NCBI GenBank assembly: GCA_002429615.1
Contig: DJAN01000015.1
Location: 1 to 8,555, forward strand
Direction of reading: 5' to 3'
Origin: Lysobacteraceae bacterium UBA6001
Lineage (GTDB): Bacteria > Pseudomonadota > Gammaproteobacteria > Xanthomonadales > Xanthomonadaceae
Length of the DNA stretch: 8,555 nt
The translations under genes were made by a program, and so were the position numbers. This document shows positions 6,503-8,555 of this stretch, piece after piece. A model generated the notes under the pieces. The model searched no databases. It had not been told where the DNA came from and saw only the letters and a list, made by a program, of their open reading frames with translations. The number at the start of each line of letters is the position of its first letter. The first letter of the stretch is position 1.

Positions 6503-8555
6503 TGCTTGGCAGGCGTGTACAGCGGTTCCAGCGTCCTGAACTTGCGGCCGTATTCGTCGTTGAACCGCACCGCCTCGTTGGCGTCCTTCACGATGGTCGG
6601 GGTGATCAGCACGATGACTTCCTGGCGGGTCTCGTTCTGCGTCTTCTTGCCGAACAGCGCGCCGACCACCGGCAGGCGGCTGAGGAACGGCACGCCCGAC
6701 GAGCCATTCTCGTCCTGGTCGCTGATCAGGCCGGCCAGCATGATGGTGTCGCCGCTGCGCACCGCCGCTTCGGTATGCACGCGACGCGTATCGATCGGCG
6801 GGTTGCAGGTGGACTTGGTCGGATCGCAGCTTGCCGGTGTCGCACCGGCCGAGCTGACTTCCTGCACGATATCCAGGAATACGGTGCCCTCGCGGGTGAC
6901 GCGCGGACGCACCTTGAGGATCACGCCGGTGTCCAGGTACTGCACCTGGCTGTAGGTGCTGTCCGAGCCCAGGCCGGTATTCACCGATACCGAGTTGATC
7001 GGCACCTTGGTACCCACGTTCAACGTCGCCTCGGCGTTGTTGCGCACGAACACCGACGGCGTCTGCAGCAGGCGCACATCGGTGACTTCGTCGAGCGCGG
7101 AGATCACCGCGGCCGCGTTCTTGCCCAGGAACGTCCAGCCCAGGCCGCTGCTGCCGACGGTGCCGGAGATATCGCCCCAGATGCTGCGTCCCAGCGCGCT
7201 CGGCAGCCCCGCGCCGCCGTCGCTGACCGGCGCGTCGACGGCGTTCTCGAAATACCAGTTCACGCCATAGCTCAGCTTGCCGGTGAGCTTCACTTCCGCC
7301 ACCTGCGCCTCGATATGCACCTGCATCGGCATGGTGTCGAGCTTTTCGATCACTTCGCGGATCGAGCGCCAGGCCTGCGGCGACGCGCGTACCAGCAGCG
7401 TGTTGGTTTCTTCCACCGCCGACACGCCGACGCGGTCGCCCTCCACGTCCAGCGTCACGCTGCCATTGCCGCTCTGGCGCGGCGACAGGGTGAAGTCTCC
7501 GCCGCTGCCGATGCCACTACTGCTGCTGCCCGTGCCGCTGGTGCTGCCGTAGCCGCTGCTGCTGTTCGAACCCAGGCTGCTGCCGGCATCACGTCCGAGG
7601 CTGGCCGAATCCAGTGAATCGCCGAGCTGCATCGACGTGGCCCCCGGTGCCAGCGACGCATTGCTGTTGCTGCCGCGCGCACTGGCACCGAACACTTCCG
7701 CCAGCCGGTCGGCCAACTCGCGCGCCTTGATGTACTTCAGCTCATAGGAGAACAACCGCGGCGCGCCGCCGGCACTGTCGATGCGTTCCAGCCACTGCTG
7801 GATCTGGTCCAGGTAGCGCGACTGCGGTGTGATCACCAGCACCGCATTGGCGTTTTCCAGCGGCATGAAGCGGAACATGCCCGCGCTGGGCGTGCCGCTC
7901 TTCTCGCCGAACACCTTTTCCAGGTCCGCGGCCACGTCCTGGGCCTTGCCCGACTGGATCGGGAACACGCCTACCGACATGCCCGACAACCAGTCCACGT
8001 CGAAGATCTCGACCGTGCGCAGGTAGTTCTCCAGCTCGGCGCGGGTGCCGCCCAGGGTGATGACGTTGCGCGAGGCGTCGGTGCCGACGATGGCGTTAGG
8101 CCGCGCATACGGCTCCAGGATTTTCTTCATCTCGCTGGCGGAGATGTAGCGCAGCGGCACCACGCGCACTTCGAAGCCTCGCGCGTTCGCCGCCGGCGCC
8201 GTACTCGGCGCGACGGTGCCTGCCAGCGCCTGGTCGGCGGGCACGATGTTGTAGCGCCCGCCGCTGTAGACCATGCGCGCGTTGTTCCAGCCCAGCACCA
8301 TCTCCAGCAGGTTCAATGCCTGCGCCGGCGATACCGGCTTGGGCGTGGCCAGGGTCACGGTGCCCTGCACGCCCGGGGCGATGACGTAGTTCTGCCCGAG
8401 CATGTCGCCCAGGATGGCTTTGACCACCGCCTGCACCGACTCGCCTTCGAAGTTGAAGGTCGCCTCGCCGGTACTGGCCGCCGCCAGCGCGGGCGCCGGA
8501 CGCGCCGCCGCGCCGCGGTTGATGACCTCGCCGCTGCCGCGGCGGATCACCGGCT
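6499..8555 (-). CDS. gspD: Type II secretion system secretin GspD/XpsD (5' end outside window)
   Basis: This is the outer-membrane ring through which folded exoenzymes leave the periplasm. The visible part has about 684 residues; the reading frame continues beyond 8555, and the codon at 8548-8550 is an internal valine (GTG), so the signal sequence is missing. Numbering from that valine, the N0 domain lies at about 27-110, N1 at 127-190 (VPLRYISASEMKKILEPY), N2 at 193-260 and N3 at 266-405 (ELKYIKARELADRLAEVFG). N3 is interrupted by a Ser/Gly-rich insert at 289-352. The secretin core covers 410-655, with NVGTKVPINS (511-520) and the gate signature GVPFLSRLPVVGALFG (619-634), ending in EVIVLITPTIV (644-654). 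The short tail (655-683) has no clear S-domain for an enteric-type pilotin, which fits the XpsD type, where a lipid anchor is used. The gene runs by ATGA overlap into two glycosyltransferase genes. In Xanthomonas xps clusters the secretin is the last T2SS gene. Confidence 0.95.
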   Translation of the reverse strand, partial: PVIRRGSGEVINRGAAARPAPALAAASTGEATFNFEGESVQAVVKAILGDMLGQNYVIAPGVQGTVTLATPKPVSPAQALNLLEMVLGWNNARMVYSGGRYNIVPADQALAGTVAPSTAPAANARGFEVRVVPLRYISASEMKKILEPYARPNAIVGTDASRNVITLGGTRAELENYLRTVEIFDVDWLSGMSVGVFPIQSGKAQDVAADLEKVFGEKSGTPSAGMFRFMPLENANAVLVITPQSRYLDQIQQWLERIDSAGGAPRLFSYELKYIKARELADRLAEVFGASARGSNSNASLAPGATSMQLGDSLDSASLGRDAGSSLGSNSSSGYGSTSGTGSSSSGIGSGGDFTLSPRQSGNGSVTLDVEGDRVGVSAVEETNTLLVRASPQAWRSIREVIEKLDTMPMQVHIEAQVAEVKLTGKLSYGVNWYFENAVDAPVSDGGAGLPSALGRSIWGDISGTVGSSGLGWTFLGKNAAAVISALDEVTDVRLLQTPSVFVRNNAEATLNVGTKVPINSVSVNTGLGSDSTYSQVQYLDTGVILKVRPRVTREGTVFLDIVQEVSSAGATPASCDPTKSTCNPPIDTRRVHTEAAVRSGDTIMLAGLISDQDENGSSGVPFLSRLPVVGALFGKKTQNETRQEVIVLITPTIVKDANEAVRFNDEYGRKFRTLEPLYTPAKQ
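7495..7686 (-). other. Ser/Gly-rich low-complexity segment within the secretin
   Basis: This stretch encodes about 64 residues of mainly Ser, Gly, Asn and Ala, including SSSSG and SNSSSG runs, inside the N3 domain. The corresponding N3 loop of GspD proteins is variable, flexible and points into the channel. At DNA level, CTGCTGCTG-type imperfect triplet runs (about 7517-7575, plus strand) encode the serines, so length variation between strains is plausible. Confidence 0.7.

Noticed and set aside
5579..7617. Overlapping plus-strand open frames opposite the glycosyltransferase and secretin genes
   Set aside because: These are low-complexity Arg/Ala/His-rich translations opposite well-supported genes. 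No ribosome site or family motif was seen.
8548..8550. GTG codon as the start of the secretin
   Set aside because: The frame is open to the window edge, the protein at this point lacks a signal sequence, and the N0 domain begins soon after. The true start lies outside the window.

Overview
The window is GC-rich gammaproteobacterial DNA. It most resembles Xanthomonadaceae (the Xanthomonas, Stenotrophomonas and Lysobacter group). That placement is inferred from the XpsD-like secretin, the codon bias and the cellulose gene set, not from a database search. Every gene I accept lies on the minus strand, so transcription runs from the high coordinates to the low ones. No RNA gene, insertion sequence, CRISPR array or origin was seen.

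Region 1 (about 8555 to 4806) holds the 3' part of a type II secretion secretin gene (gspD/xpsD type). It is followed by two glycosyltransferase-family genes. Each of the three is joined to the next by a 4-base ATGA stop/start overlap, so secretin, GT-like protein and GT2 protein look translationally coupled. The middle gene has the GT2 fold signature but lacks the acidic residues expected for catalysis, while the last one keeps them.

Region 2 (4805 to 3566) holds pncB, a complete nicotinate phosphoribosyltransferase of the NAD salvage pathway. A 55-base gap with a perfect 7-bp inverted repeat separates it from the glycosyltransferase gene.

Region 3 (3565 to 1) is a bacterial cellulose synthesis (bcs) operon in the order bcsD, bcsP-like, bcsA, bcsB (cut by the window end). 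The 186-base gap before bcsD contains a near-consensus sigma-54 (RpoN) promoter, TGGCAC-N5-TTGCAT, with two overlapping palindromes just upstream and a hairpin in the predicted leader. BcsA carries the full catalytic motif set and a PilZ domain for c-di-GMP. The inferred picture is transcriptional control by RpoN plus an activator, and allosteric control of the enzyme by c-di-GMP. BcsD and the BcsP-like protein would organise the synthase complexes, and BcsB would carry the glucan into the periplasm.

I did not find a wholly new system. The points most worth a second look are the sigma-54 promoter architecture of the cellulose operon, the D-P-A-B order without bcsQ, and the secretin gene coupled to an active/degenerate glycosyltransferase pair.
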